Below are positions 8,797 through 17,923 of a DNA stretch of 64,000 nucleotides, piece by piece. The stretch covers positions 248,001-312,000 of the forward strand of contig NZ_VCIW01000002.1 in the NCBI RefSeq assembly GCF_005765165.1. Reading direction: 5' to 3'. The first letter of the stretch is position 1, and the number at the start of each line of letters is the position of its first letter. The position numbers and the translations under genes were made by a program. This DNA is from Paenibacillus antri (lineage in GTDB: Bacteria; Bacillota; Bacilli; Paenibacillales; YIM-B00363). The notes below the pieces were generated by a model. That model was not told the origin of the DNA. It searched no databases and saw only the letters and a program-made list of their open reading frames with translations.

Positions 8797-9321
8797 GTGC
8801 GGAAAGGTCCGAAGCTGTTGTTGTGGTCCGTCGTGATCGGGATGGCGCTCGTCACGCTCTTCCAATGGATCGCGGCGTTCGGAGACGGAGAGGCGCCGAA
8901 GGCGGACGCGAGACGGATGCTGTTCGAGGCGTCCCTGTTTCAAGTAGAGTTGCTGGCGGGACATGCCGCGGAAGCCGCGTCGGCCGGCTCGACGGGAGAG
9001 CTCGACGGCTTGAAGCAAGCGGCCTATTCGGTCGAATATACGCACGCGCGGTTCTCGGACGCGCTCGGGCGCGGCGTACCGGAGCTTCGGTCGGCCGGCG
9101 TCTTGATGGAGCTTCTCGTGCGCCTGCAGATCGGCGGCGAGCGGAAGCTGAAGGCCGAGGAAGCGGAGGTGCTCGCCGCGGCCGCTCCGTACCTTAGCGA
9201 GCTGCACGACGCATACGCGGAGCTGTTCGCCGAAGACGGCGCCCTGGACGCCGCCGCGGCGGAACGAATCCGACTCGCGGACGAAGAGATCGCGGCCCTG
9301 CTCGAGCGCGAGGGAAAGTAA
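8797..9321 (+). CDS. Hypothetical membrane-anchored protein, 174 aa
   Basis: GTG start with AGGAGG upstream (8784-8789). The protein has a short basic N-terminus and one hydrophobic segment (residues ~7-27, LLLWSVVIGMALVTLFQWIA), then ~145 residues of alanine- and glutamate-rich helical sequence predicted to lie outside the membrane. There is no lipobox and no recognised domain. It lies alone between speD and hemA on the same strand. Codon use looks like its neighbours. Function unknown. Confidence 0.7.
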   Translation: MRKGPKLLLWSVVIGMALVTLFQWIAAFGDGEAPKADARRMLFEASLFQVELLAGHAAEAASAGSTGELDGLKQAAYSVEYTHARFSDALGRGVPELRSAGVLMELLVRLQIGGERKLKAEEAEVLAAAAPYLSELHDAYAELFAEDGALDAAAAERIRLADEEIAALLEREGK

Positions 9322-9428
9322 GCGCGGGAGAATCTTGGTATCGGGGCCATGAAAATCGGGAACACTACTTTCATGATTTCGTCATTTTTGAGTCATTTTT
9401 GCTTGGACCGAAATCTGTCGAATTGTGA

Positions 9429-9434
9429 TATAAT
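9429..9434 (+). promoter_or_regulatory. -10 hexamer of the hemA operon promoter
   Basis: A consensus TATAAT lies 58 bases upstream of the hemA start. The best -35-like sequence, TTGGAC at 9403-9408, is spaced too far (20 bases), so the promoter may be weak or need help. A PerR-like operator lies just downstream. Confidence 0.55.
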
Positions 9435-9454
9435 GCAATGTATGATATTCTAGT

Positions 9455-9469
9455 TTAGAATTATTATAA
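9455..9469. promoter_or_regulatory. PerR box upstream of hemA
   Basis: TTAGAATTATTATAA matches the PerR consensus TTATAATNATTATAA at 14 of 15 positions, the only change being T to G at position 4. It lies between the -10 hexamer and the hemA ribosome binding site, where a bound repressor would block transcription. In Bacillus subtilis the hemA operon is a known PerR target derepressed by peroxide, so the position and gene fit. Fur and Zur boxes share the palindromic form but match less well. Confidence 0.75.
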
Positions 9470-9486
9470 AGAAGGCGGTGAACGCG

Positions 9487-10848
9487 ATGCACATTGTCGT
9501 TGTCGGACTCAATTATCGTACGGCTCCCGTGGAAGTCCGGGAACGCTTTACGATCGCGCCGGAGCGGCTCCCTCAAGCGATTCGAGAGATGAAGAGCTGG
9601 AAGAGCGTTCTCGAATGTGTCATCGTCGCCACTTGCAACCGTACGGAATTGTACGCCGTCGTCGATCGCGACAGCTTCTGCCCGCAGCACGTCCGCAACT
9701 TCATGGCTTCGTGGTTCGGCATCGCTAAAGACGAATTCGCTCCATACCTATATACTTACGAAGACGAAGAGGCCAAGCGGCACCTGTTCCGGGTCGCCTG
9801 CGGACTCGATTCGATGGTGCTCGGCGAGACGCAAATCCTGGGACAAGTGCGGGACGCATTCCTTCTGGCGCAGCAGGAGCGCGCCACGGGGACCCTATTC
9901 AATATGTTGTTTAAGCAGGCCGTCACGGTCGCGAAGAAGGCCCATTCGGAGACCGGCATCGGGGAGAACGCCGTCTCCGTGTCGTACGCCGCTATCGAGC
10001 TCGGCAAGCGCATCTTCGGTTCGTACCGGAACAAGAGCGTGCTGATCGTCGGCGCCGGCAAGATGAGCGAGCTGACCGTGAAGCACTTGTCCGCCAGCGG
10101 CGCGGAGCGCATCGCGGTGACGAACCGGACGTACGAACGGGCGGTAGAGCTCGCCGGCAAGTTCGGCGGACAAGCGTATCCGTTCGATCGTCTGCCGTCG
10201 CTGTTGTCCGAAGCGGACGTCGTCATCTCGTCGACGGGCTCGAACGCTACGATCCTGTCCAAGCGGGACATGGAAGCGGCGATGCGGGAGCGGTCCGGGC
10301 GGCCGATGTTCATGATCGACATCGCCGTGCCGCGGGATCTCGATCCAGACATTCACGACGTACCGAACGTATATTTATACGACATCGACGATCTGGAAGG
10401 GATCGTCGAAGCGAATCTCGAGCTGCGCCGCCAGCAGTCGACCCGGATCGAAGCGATGATCGACGAGGAGTTGTCCGCGTTCGACCAATGGTATCGTTCC
10501 CTCGGCGTCGGTCCGGTCATTCGAGCGCTGCAGGAGAAGGCGAAGGAAATTCACCTCGAGACGATGGACAGCATGCGCAACAAGCTGCCGGATCTGACCG
10601 ATCGAGAGCTGAAGATCATTCATAAGCTGACCAAGAGCATGTTGAACCAGATGATGCACGAGCCGATTCAACGCGTGAAGGAATTGGCGCCGAGCCGGCA
10701 CGGCGACGAAGCGCTCGAGTATTTCACGAAGCTGTTCGCCTTGGAAGAGGCGACCCGCGTTCCGCCGACGCCGAAGGGCGAGAAACAACCGAGCGAGCCG
10801 AAGGAGGATCGACTCCCGCTGCAGCACGGCAGCTTGTCGCTGGCTTAA
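9487..10848 (+). CDS. hemA: Glutamyl-tRNA reductase
   Basis: HemA (453 aa) reduces glutamyl-tRNA(Glu) to glutamate-1-semialdehyde with NADPH, the committed step of C5 tetrapyrrole synthesis. The catalytic Cys50 lies in TCNRTE, the substrate motif GLDSMVLGETQILGQVR follows, and the NADPH fold GAGKMSELTVKHL is in the middle; the C-terminus is the dimerisation helix. I prefer ATG 9487 (MHIVVVGLNYRTAP) over GTG 9478 because AAGGCGG lies at a proper distance and the N-terminus then matches the family. It heads the heme cluster; hemX follows after 42 nt. Confidence 0.96.
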   Translation: MHIVVVGLNYRTAPVEVRERFTIAPERLPQAIREMKSWKSVLECVIVATCNRTELYAVVDRDSFCPQHVRNFMASWFGIAKDEFAPYLYTYEDEEAKRHLFRVACGLDSMVLGETQILGQVRDAFLLAQQERATGTLFNMLFKQAVTVAKKAHSETGIGENAVSVSYAAIELGKRIFGSYRNKSVLIVGAGKMSELTVKHLSASGAERIAVTNRTYERAVELAGKFGGQAYPFDRLPSLLSEADVVISSTGSNATILSKRDMEAAMRERSGRPMFMIDIAVPRDLDPDIHDVPNVYLYDIDDLEGIVEANLELRRQQSTRIEAMIDEELSAFDQWYRSLGVGPVIRALQEKAKEIHLETMDSMRNKLPDLTDRELKIIHKLTKSMLNQMMHEPIQRVKELAPSRHGDEALEYFTKLFALEEATRVPPTPKGEKQPSEPKEDRLPLQHGSLSLA

Positions 10849-10890
10849 AGCTTTAGCGTCTGCGCGACTGCGGGAGGTGTCCAGGGCTAC

Positions 10891-11712
10891 ATGGTTACGA
10901 AGTTTTGGCTGTACGATATTATTATCTATATATATGCCCTGAGCCTTCTGTTTTACTTCGCGGACGCCGTTGCGCGCAACGACGGCGCGAAGCGGATGGG
11001 CGAAGGGCTCCTTGTTTTTGTCTGGGTGCTGCAGACGTGCTTCTTCTTCGTTCGGATGTACGAGCACCGGTACATTCCGATGTTTACGAGGTTCGAGACG
11101 ATGTTCTTCTTCTCGTGGCTCTTGGTGACCGTCTCGCTGGTTGCCAGCCGGTTTTTCAAGCTCCAGTTCGTCGTCTTCTTCGTGAACGTGTTCGGCTTCA
11201 CCGTGCTCGTCTTGAACTTGCTGACCGATCCCGGCGTCGTTCCGCTGACCCGCGAGCTGTCGACGGGCGTCCTCTCGCTCCATGTGGCGCTCGCGATCGC
11301 CAGCTACGCGGCGTTCGCGGTGTCCGCCATTCTCTCGGGCTTCTACTTGTTCCTGCATCTTCGGCTGAAGCAGAAGCGATGGACGAACGCGTTGCGGCGG
11401 CTGCCGAGTCTGGAGTCGCTGGAGCGGCACGCGCTGCAAGCGGCGCTGGTCGGTACCCCGACGCTCATCCTGTCGTTGTCGCTCGGCGCGGTATGGCTCT
11501 CCTTCGACAGTCCGGTAACGGCTTTATTTACGGATGCGAAGCTGTACGCGACCGCGTCGATCCTGCTCCTGTACGGGTGGCTGTTCGTCATGAAGTTTCG
11601 GCTTCGCCGGCCGGGGCTTCGGCTCGCTTGGTGGAACGTCGGCACGTTCCTATGGCTGCTGCTGAATTTCGCGGTGGCGAACGACTTTTCCGAATTTCAT
11701 CCTTGGATGTAA
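10891..11712 (+). CDS. hemX: HemX, CcsA-like cytochrome c assembly membrane protein
   Basis: A 273-aa polytopic membrane protein with about eight hydrophobic helices, starting IIIYIYALSLLFYFADAV. It belongs to the CcsA/HemX family; a tryptophan-rich loop motif is not clear. In Bacillus HemX lowers the cellular amount of HemA, and the gene sits between hemA and hemC, the same arrangement as here. GGGAGGTG precedes the ATG. It ends 15 bases before sirC. The role in controlling HemA is taken from the family, not visible in the sequence. Confidence 0.9.
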   Translation: MVTKFWLYDIIIYIYALSLLFYFADAVARNDGAKRMGEGLLVFVWVLQTCFFFVRMYEHRYIPMFTRFETMFFFSWLLVTVSLVASRFFKLQFVVFFVNVFGFTVLVLNLLTDPGVVPLTRELSTGVLSLHVALAIASYAAFAVSAILSGFYLFLHLRLKQKRWTNALRRLPSLESLERHALQAALVGTPTLILSLSLGAVWLSFDSPVTALFTDAKLYATASILLLYGWLFVMKFRLRRPGLRLAWWNVGTFLWLLLNFAVANDFSEFHPWM

Positions 11713-11727
11713 GGGAGGGCGCGCGGT

Positions 11728-12387
11728 TTGGATAAGCACCCGATGTATTATCCGATCATGGCGGACGTGGCGGATGCGACGTGCGTCGTCGTCGGCGGCG
11801 GGCCGATCGGCTGGCGCAAGATCGCGGGGCTGCTCGATTGCGGCGCCCGCGTCGTCGTCGTCTCGCCGGACGGCGTGCCGGCGCTGGAGGCCGCGGAGAG
11901 AGACGGCAAGCTCGTCTGGCACCGGCGGCGCTTCCGTCCCGGCGACCTGGCGGGAGCGGCGCTCGCGTTCGCCGCGACGAACGACGAAGCCGCGAACGCG
12001 GCGGTCCGCGAGGAAGCGAGGCGCGAAGGCGTGCTGTTGAACGCCGCGTACGGCGCCGATCAAGGCGACTTCTTGGTGCCTTCGGTCGTTCGACGGGGGC
12101 GGTTGATTCTTGCGGTCACGACGGGCGGGGCGAGCCCTAAGCTCGCGAGGCGGATCGCGGGGGAGTGGGAGCGAACGTACGGCCCGGAGTACGAGGCCTA
12201 TACGGAGCTGCTCGATCGGCTGCGGGGCCGCGTGCTCTCGAGCGAAGCGGACGCCGAACGGAAGCTGCTCGCCCTCGGAGAGCTGCTCGAGACGGACGCC
12301 TTGGAACGGCTGCGCGCGGGCGCTCCGCCGGCGGAAGTGGAAGCGGATTGCATGAAGCTGCTGCAAAGCAAGCTGCAAAATACATAA
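11728..12387 (+). CDS. sirC: Precorrin-2 dehydrogenase (siroheme branch)
   Basis: A 219-aa protein of the SirC / CysG N-terminal family that oxidises precorrin-2 to sirohydrochlorin with NAD+. The Rossmann motif VVGGGPIGWRK is at residues 21-31, and the conserved VTTGGASPKLARRI is in the second half. The start is TTG, chosen because GGGAGGG is eight bases upstream. Together with the CobA domain encoded two genes later it makes the branch from uroporphyrinogen III to siroheme. Whether the same protein also inserts iron, as in CysG/Met8p, cannot be told from sequence alone. Confidence 0.9.
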   Translation: MDKHPMYYPIMADVADATCVVVGGGPIGWRKIAGLLDCGARVVVVSPDGVPALEAAERDGKLVWHRRRFRPGDLAGAALAFAATNDEAANAAVREEARREGVLLNAAYGADQGDFLVPSVVRRGRLILAVTTGGASPKLARRIAGEWERTYGPEYEAYTELLDRLRGRVLSSEADAERKLLALGELLETDALERLRAGAPPAEVEADCMKLLQSKLQNT

Positions 12388-12411
12388 GCGACGCACGGAA
12401 GGCAGGAACCT

Positions 12412-13353
12412 ATGACTAGCAAACGGAAATGGATCGTCGGCTCGCGGCAAAGCGCGCTGGCGCTGACGCAAACGAATCAAGTGCTCGACGCGCTTTCGGA
12501 CCTCGGACGCCGGCACGGCATGCCTTGCGAGTTCGAGGTGCGGAGGATCGTCACGAAGGGGGACCGCATCCTCGACGTGACGCTGTCGAAGGTCGGCGGC
12601 AAAGGCTTGTTCGTGAAAGAGATCGAACAAGCGCTGATGGACAAGGAGATCGACTTCGCCGTACATAGTATGAAGGACATGCCCGCCGCGCTTCCGGAAG
12701 GGTTGATCGTCGGCTGCGTGCCCGAGCGGGAGGACCCTCGGGACGCGTTCGTCGCGAAGGCGGGCTGGACGCTCGAGACGCTTCCGCAAGGCGCGAGGCT
12801 CGGCACGAGCAGCCTTCGCCGGAGCAGCCAGATGAAGTTTCGCCGGCCCGATCTCGTCGTCGAGCCGCTCCGCGGCAACATCGACTCCCGGCTCAAGCGG
12901 CTCGAGTCCGGAGAATTCGACGCGATTCTGCTTGCGTCGGCCGGCCTGCGACGGATGGGCTGGGAAGACCGCATCACGGAGCCGGTATCGGCCGACGTCT
13001 GCGTTCCGGCGGTCGGTCAGGGCGCGCTTGCGCTCGAGTGCCGCGAAGGCGACGAGGAGCTGCTTGCCTTGCTGAAGCTGTTCCACCACGAACGGACGGC
13101 CGTCGCGGTCGCGGCGGAGCGCGCGTTCCTCGGCCGGCTGAACGGCGGCTGCCAAGTGCCGATCGGCGCGTACGCGACGATCGACGCCGCCGGCGACGTG
13201 ACGCTGACGGGCTTCGTCGGCACCCCGGACGGCTCGACGCTGCTGCGGGAGACGGCGGTCGGCCGCGATCCGGCGAAGCTCGGGACGGCCGTAGGCGAGA
13301 CGCTGCTCGCGCGAGGCGCGGCCCGCATTCTGGAGGAAGCAAGGGAGGAATAG
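12412..13353 (+). CDS. hemC: Hydroxymethylbilane synthase (porphobilinogen deaminase)
   Basis: HemC (313 aa) joins four porphobilinogen molecules into hydroxymethylbilane. The cysteine that holds the dipyrromethane cofactor is Cys247 in [13 protein letters not shown]. Substrate-binding arginines lie in [10 protein letters not shown] (131-140) and [10 protein letters not shown] (152-161), and the conserved HSMKDMP is at 85-91. Length is normal. It follows sirC by 24 nt and precedes the cobA-hemD fusion by four bases, clearly one operon. Confidence 0.97.
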   Translation: MTSKRKWIVGSRQSALALTQTNQVLDALSDLGRRHGMPCEFEVRRIVTKGDRILDVTLSKVGGKGLFVKEIEQALMDKEIDFAVHSMKDMPAALPEGLIVGCVPEREDPRDAFVAKAGWTLETLPQGARLGTSSLRRSSQMKFRRPDLVVEPLRGNIDSRLKRLESGEFDAILLASAGLRRMGWEDRITEPVSADVCVPAVGQGALALECREGDEELLALLKLFHHERTAVAVAAERAFLGRLNGGCQVPIGAYATIDAAGDVTLTGFVGTPDGSTLLRETAVGRDPAKLGTAVGETLLARGAARILEEAREE

Positions 13354-13357
13354 ACGC

Positions 13358-14908
13358 GTGGGGGAGAATCGGGCGGGGAAAGTGTTTCTCGTCGGCGCGG
13401 GTCCGGGAGACCCGAAGCTGATCACGGTGCGGGGCATGGAGGCGATCGCCAGAGCGGACGTCGTCGTCTACGACCGGCTGGCAAGCCCCAGGCTGCTGCG
13501 GCATATGAAGCCGGGCGCCGAGAAGGTGTTCGTCGGCAAGCTGCCGGACAAGCATATGTTGAAGCAAGAGGAAATCAATCAGCTTCTCGTCGATCTGGCT
13601 TCGTCCGGTCGCGTCGTGACGAGGCTGAAGGGAGGAGACCCTTCCGTCTTCGGGCGCGTCGGCGAAGAAGCGGAGAAGCTGGCGGAGAACGGCATCGAAT
13701 TCGAGATCGTTCCGGGGGTCACCTCTTCGATCGCCGTGCCCGCGTACGCCGGCATTCCGGTGACCCACCGCGACTTCACGTCGTCGTTCAGCATCGTCAC
13801 GGGGCATGAGTATCCGAACAAGACGTACGGACGCGTGGATTGGGATCATCTGGCGAAGGCGTCCGGGACGTTGGTGTTTCTCATGGGCGTCGCCAATATC
13901 GGCAATATTTCCGAGGCGCTCATTCGCGGCGGGAAAAACCCGGAGACGCCCGTCGCCCTTATCCGATGGGGCACATGGATGGAACAGCGGACGCTCGTCG
14001 GGACGCTCGAGAACATCCCCGCCAAGGTGGCGGAGAGCGGCTTCTCGTCGCCCGCCGTCATCATCGTCGGGGACGTCGTGAAGCTGAGAGAGCGGATCGC
14101 CTGGTTCGAGAAGCGGCCGCTGTTCGGGATGCGCGTGCTCGTGACGCGCGCTCGGGAGCAGGCCAGCGAGCTGGCCGGACGCATCGACGACCTCGGCGGC
14201 GATGCGTTCGAGTGGCCGGTCATTCGCACCGTGCCGCTTCCCGTGGACGCCGCGGTCGGGCCGCTCGCGTCGCCTGAAGCGTACGATTGGCTCGTCTTCA
14301 CGAGCGCGAACGGCGTCCGCTTCTTCTTCGACGCATGCGTCGCGGCGGGCGTCGACGTCCGGCGGTTCGCGCGGGCGCGCATCGGCGCCGTCGGGCCGAA
14401 AACGGCGGAAGCGCTGAAGGGACGAGGCCTGCTCGCGGAGGCGCTGCCGTCCGCGTATACGGGAGACGAGCTCGGGAAGACGCTGGCGTCGTTAACGAAG
14501 CCGGGCGAGCGCGTATTGCTCGCCCGCGCGCGCGTCGCCGGCGCCGGGCTGCCGGAGGCGCTCCGCGCCGCCGGGGCGATCGTGGACGATCTAGCGGTCT
14601 ATGAGACGCTGCTGTCCGACGAAGGGACGGAGGAGGCGCTCGAGCTGCTGAAAGAAGGCAAGCTGGGCGCCGTCACCTTCACAAGCTCGTCCACGGTGAC
14701 GAATACGTTGGAACTGCTGCGCAAGAACGGTTGGGAGCATCCGGAAGAGGCGCTCGCCGGGGTGCCTGCGTTCTGTATCGGTCCCGTCACGGCGGACGCC
14801 GCGAGACGATCGGGCATCGCCGTCGCCGCCGAAGCGGAGGAGGCGACCATCGACGGCTTGATCGGCGCGTTGGTCGCTCATAACATCAAGAACGGAGGAA
14901 ACGCGTAA
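13358..14908 (+). CDS. cobA-hemD: Fused uroporphyrinogen-III C-methyltransferase / uroporphyrinogen-III synthase
   Basis: A 516-aa two-domain enzyme. Residues ~1-250 are a SUMT (CobA) methyltransferase, with GAGPGDP at 13-19 and RLKGGDPSVFGR at 89-100, that converts uroporphyrinogen III to precorrin-2. Residues ~255-516 are HemD, which cyclises hydroxymethylbilane to uroporphyrinogen III; they begin at FGMRVLVTRAREQASELAGR and carry the FTSANGVRFFF and FTSSSTVTN segments. GTG start with GGGAGG nine bases upstream. Making and diverting uroporphyrinogen III on one chain suggests channelling toward siroheme (inference). hemB starts immediately after the stop. Confidence 0.95.
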   Translation: MGENRAGKVFLVGAGPGDPKLITVRGMEAIARADVVVYDRLASPRLLRHMKPGAEKVFVGKLPDKHMLKQEEINQLLVDLASSGRVVTRLKGGDPSVFGRVGEEAEKLAENGIEFEIVPGVTSSIAVPAYAGIPVTHRDFTSSFSIVTGHEYPNKTYGRVDWDHLAKASGTLVFLMGVANIGNISEALIRGGKNPETPVALIRWGTWMEQRTLVGTLENIPAKVAESGFSSPAVIIVGDVVKLRERIAWFEKRPLFGMRVLVTRAREQASELAGRIDDLGGDAFEWPVIRTVPLPVDAAVGPLASPEAYDWLVFTSANGVRFFFDACVAAGVDVRRFARARIGAVGPKTAEALKGRGLLAEALPSAYTGDELGKTLASLTKPGERVLLARARVAGAGLPEALRAAGAIVDDLAVYETLLSDEGTEEALELLKEGKLGAVTFTSSSTVTNTLELLRKNGWEHPEEALAGVPAFCIGPVTADAARRSGIAVAAEAEEATIDGLIGALVAHNIKNGGNA

Positions 14909-15904
14909 ATGAGCTACGATCGCGTTCGACATAGAAGATTAAGAGGAAGCGCGGCGATTCGCGCGTTGGTGCGGGAGACGCGGATTTCGGCGGAGCAGCT
15001 GATCTACCCGCTGTTCGTCACGACCGGCACGAACGTTAAACACGAAATTCCGTCGATGCCGGGGGTGTACCACTACTCGCTCGACTTGCTGGAAGCGGAG
15101 GTCGCCGAGCTGCGGCAGCTCGGCATTCGCTCCGTCCTGCTGTTCGGGGTGCCGGACGCCAAGGACGAGGTCGCCTCGTCCGCGTACGATGACAACGGCA
15201 TCGTCCAGCAGGCCATACGCAAGCTGAAGCAGCTCGATCCGGAGCTCCTGATCGTCGCGGACACATGCGTATGCCAATACACGAGCCACGGCCACTGCGG
15301 CATCGTGGAGCATAACAAGCATACGAACCGAGCGGAAATCGCGAACGATCCGTCGCTCGAGCTGCACGTAAAGACGGCTGTCTCCCAAGCGAAGGCGGGC
15401 GCCGACATTATCGCGCCGTCGAACATGATGGACGGCTTCGTGGCGGCGATCCGCAGCGGTCTCGACGAGAGCGGCTTGTCGCACGTGCCGATCATGTCGT
15501 ACTCCGTGAAATACGCATCCGCCTTCTACGGTCCGTTCCGGGACGCGGCCCATTCGGCGCCGCAGTTCGGGGACCGCAAGACGTATCAGATGGACCCGGC
15601 GAACGTGCGCGAGGGCATCCGCGAAGCCGAGTCCGACGTCATCGAAGGCGCGGACTTCCTGATGGTGAAGCCGGCGCTCGCGTACCTCGACGTCATTCGG
15701 GCGCTGCGCGAGCAGTTCGAGCTTCCGCTCGTCGCGTATAACACGAGCGCGGAGTACAGCATGACGAAGGCGGCCGCCGCGAACGGCTGGATCGACGAGA
15801 AAGCGATCGTCCTGGAGACGCTCACCGGCATGAAACGGGCGGGCGCCGACATCATCATTACCTATCACGCCAAGGACGCGGCGAGATGGCTGAAGGAAGT
15901 TTGA
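14909..15904 (+). CDS. hemB: Delta-aminolevulinic acid dehydratase (porphobilinogen synthase)
   Basis: HemB (331 aa) condenses two aminolevulinate molecules to porphobilinogen. The zinc-binding cysteines are Cys120, Cys122 and Cys130 in [13 protein letters not shown], so this is a zinc-type enzyme. The Schiff-base lysines are Lys201 (SYSVKYAS) and Lys254 (LMVKPAL). GGAGG lies ten bases before ATG, which abuts the previous stop codon. hemE follows after four bases. Confidence 0.98.
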   Translation: MSYDRVRHRRLRGSAAIRALVRETRISAEQLIYPLFVTTGTNVKHEIPSMPGVYHYSLDLLEAEVAELRQLGIRSVLLFGVPDAKDEVASSAYDDNGIVQQAIRKLKQLDPELLIVADTCVCQYTSHGHCGIVEHNKHTNRAEIANDPSLELHVKTAVSQAKAGADIIAPSNMMDGFVAAIRSGLDESGLSHVPIMSYSVKYASAFYGPFRDAAHSAPQFGDRKTYQMDPANVREGIREAESDVIEGADFLMVKPALAYLDVIRALREQFELPLVAYNTSAEYSMTKAAAANGWIDEKAIVLETLTGMKRAGADIIITYHAKDAARWLKEV

Positions 15905-15908
15905 TCCG

Positions 15909-16955
15909 ATGAGCGCATATAACGATTTGTTCCTGCGGGCGTGCCGCGGGGAGACGACGGAACGCGTTCCGGTCTGGTACATGCGCCAGGCGGGACGGTA
16001 CGATCCGGAATATCGGAAAATCAAAGAGAAGTACTCCTTGCTGGAAATTTGCGAGCAGCCGGAGCTGGCGGCGGAAGTGACGTTGATGCCCGTCAAGAAG
16101 CTCGGCGTCGACGCGGCCATTCTGTACTCCGACATTATGAATCCGGTCGCTTCGATCGGCATCGACTTCGATATCGTGAAGAACATCGGGCCGGTCATCC
16201 ATAACCCGGTGCGCACCCGCGCGGACGTCGAGGCGCTCCGGCCGATCGACGTCGAAGGCGACTTGTCCCATATTTTGAAGACGATTCGGATTTTGGACCG
16301 AGAGCTGAAGGTGCCGCTCATCACGTTCGCGGGGTCGCCCTTCACGATCGCGAGCTACTTGATCGAAGGACGGCCGTCGAAGAGCTATATTTTAACGAAA
16401 ACGATGATGTACAACGAGCCCGACGTCTGGCACGCGCTCATGAACAAGCTCGGCGATATGATCGTCGCCTACGTGCGCGCGCAGTTCGCTAACGGCTCGA
16501 AGGCGGTTCAGCTGTTCGACAGCTGGGTCGGGGCGCTCTCGCCGCGCGACTTCCGCGCGTACGTGCTGCCGGTCATCGAACGCATCTTCCGCGAGCTGTC
16601 GGACATCCCGCACCCGAAAATTTACTTCCCGGGCGTCGCGTCCGGCGAGCTGCTGCCGTTGCTCGGCGGCGTCGAAGCCGACGTGATCGGCCTCGATTGG
16701 CGCGTGTCCGTCCGCGAAGGGCGCCGGCGCCTCGGCGATCGGTTCGCCGTGCAGGGCAATCTGGACCCGTACGTGCTGACGGCGTCGCAAGACGTCATCG
16801 AAGCGCAGGCGGCGGCGATTTTGGACGAAGGGATGGAAGCGCCGGGGTATATTTTCAACTTGGGCCACGGCCTGTTCCCGGAAGCGTCTCTCGAGAAGCT
16901 GAAGTCGTTAACCGAATTCGTTCATCGGTATTCCGAACGACAAAGGAGCATCTAA
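15909..16955 (+). CDS. hemE: Uroporphyrinogen decarboxylase
   Basis: HemE (348 aa) removes four carboxyl groups from uroporphyrinogen III to give coproporphyrinogen III, without a cofactor. The signature PVWYMRQAGRYDPEYR is at residues 21-36, and TFAGSPFTIASYLIEG is the second family motif. Length is typical. It starts four bases after hemB, so here the hemEHY genes continue directly from the hemAXCDB genes rather than forming a separate operon as in B. subtilis. Confidence 0.98.
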   Translation: MSAYNDLFLRACRGETTERVPVWYMRQAGRYDPEYRKIKEKYSLLEICEQPELAAEVTLMPVKKLGVDAAILYSDIMNPVASIGIDFDIVKNIGPVIHNPVRTRADVEALRPIDVEGDLSHILKTIRILDRELKVPLITFAGSPFTIASYLIEGRPSKSYILTKTMMYNEPDVWHALMNKLGDMIVAYVRAQFANGSKAVQLFDSWVGALSPRDFRAYVLPVIERIFRELSDIPHPKIYFPGVASGELLPLLGGVEADVIGLDWRVSVREGRRRLGDRFAVQGNLDPYVLTASQDVIEAQAAAILDEGMEAPGYIFNLGHGLFPEASLEKLKSLTEFVHRYSERQRSI

Positions 16956-16957
16956 CT

Positions 16958-17923
16958 ATGGAAGACCAACGCAAGTACGGATCGGACGCGATCGGCGTCC
17001 TCGTCATGTCCTACGGCACGCCGGAAAGCTTGGACCAGGTCGAGGCGTATTACACGCACATCCGCCGAGGCAAGCCGCCTACGGCGGAGCAGCTGGACGA
17101 CTTGGTTCGCCGCTACGAGAAAATCGTAGGCGGCTTCTTCCCGCTGCGCCGCAACACGGACCGCCAAGTGGAGGCGTTGCAGGCGACCCTGGATCGGGAG
17201 TATCCGGATTTGAAGTTCGTGTGCTATCAAGGTCTGAAGCATGCGGCCCCGTTCATCGAGGACGGCGTTCGCGCCATGGCGGCCGACGGCATTACGCGGG
17301 CGGTCGGCGTCGTGCTGGCGCCGCATTATTCTTCGATGAGCGTGGGCGGCTACGTAAAGCGAGCGCAGGCGGCCGCCGAGGAAGTCGGCGTCGCGATGTC
17401 GTTCGTAGAGAGCTATCATCTACACCCGAAGCTGATCGAGGCGCTCGCGGACCGCGTCCGGCGGGCGCTGAAGAAGTTCACCGAGGTCGACGCCGAAGAG
17501 GTGAAGGTGCTGTTCACGGCGCATAGTCTGCCGGAACGGATTTTGCAAATGAACGATCCGTACCCGGAGCAGCTGCTCGAGACGTCCCGCGCGGTCGCGG
17601 AACGGACGGGCGTGACGGATTGGCAGTTCGCCTGGCAGAGCGCCGGCCAGACCGGCGAGAAGTGGCTCGGTCCGGACGTTCTGGAGGAGCTGGAGCGGCT
17701 TCATTCGGAGGAGGGCGTCGATTACGCGCTCGTCTGTCCGATCGGCTTCGTCTCCGACCATCTGGAAGTGCTGTACGACCTCGATATCGAAGCGCAGGCG
17801 CTCGCCGGGAAGCTGGGGCTCCACCTGGAGCGCACGGAGATGTTGAATACGGAGCCGCTCTACATGGAGACGCTCGCCGACGTCGTTCGCGGGAAGGTCG
17901 TCGAAGCGGGAGTCGGGTCGTAA
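16958..17923 (+). CDS. hemH: Coproporphyrin III ferrochelatase
   Basis: A 321-aa ferrochelatase. The metal-site residues are present as His123 in LAPHYSSMSVGGY and Glu270 in FVSDHLEVLYDLD. In Gram-positive bacteria this enzyme (CpfC) inserts iron into coproporphyrin III rather than protoporphyrin IX. The start is ATG 16958, behind AAAGGAG, two bases after the hemE stop; the longer open frame upstream is a shadow of hemE. Its TAA stop overlaps the ATG of hemY (TAATG), implying translational coupling. Confidence 0.96.
   Translation: MEDQRKYGSDAIGVLVMSYGTPESLDQVEAYYTHIRRGKPPTAEQLDDLVRRYEKIVGGFFPLRRNTDRQVEALQATLDREYPDLKFVCYQGLKHAAPFIEDGVRAMAADGITRAVGVVLAPHYSSMSVGGYVKRAQAAAEEVGVAMSFVESYHLHPKLIEALADRVRRALKKFTEVDAEEVKVLFTAHSLPERILQMNDPYPEQLLETSRAVAERTGVTDWQFAWQSAGQTGEKWLGPDVLEELERLHSEEGVDYALVCPIGFVSDHLEVLYDLDIEAQALAGKLGLHLERTEMLNTEPLYMETLADVVRGKVVEAGVGS

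Noticed and set aside
11650-13437. 595-codon minus-strand ORF across sirC and hemC
   Set aside because: Arg/Pro/Ala-rich antisense frame with no motif, fully overlapping two well-supported genes.
14939-16345. 468-codon minus-strand ORF across hemB and hemE
   Set aside because: Antisense shadow; both plus-strand genes have full catalytic motifs.
16697-16957. N-terminal extension of hemH
   Set aside because: The open frame extends into hemE, but family length, the AAAGGAG site and the ATG at 16958 define the start.
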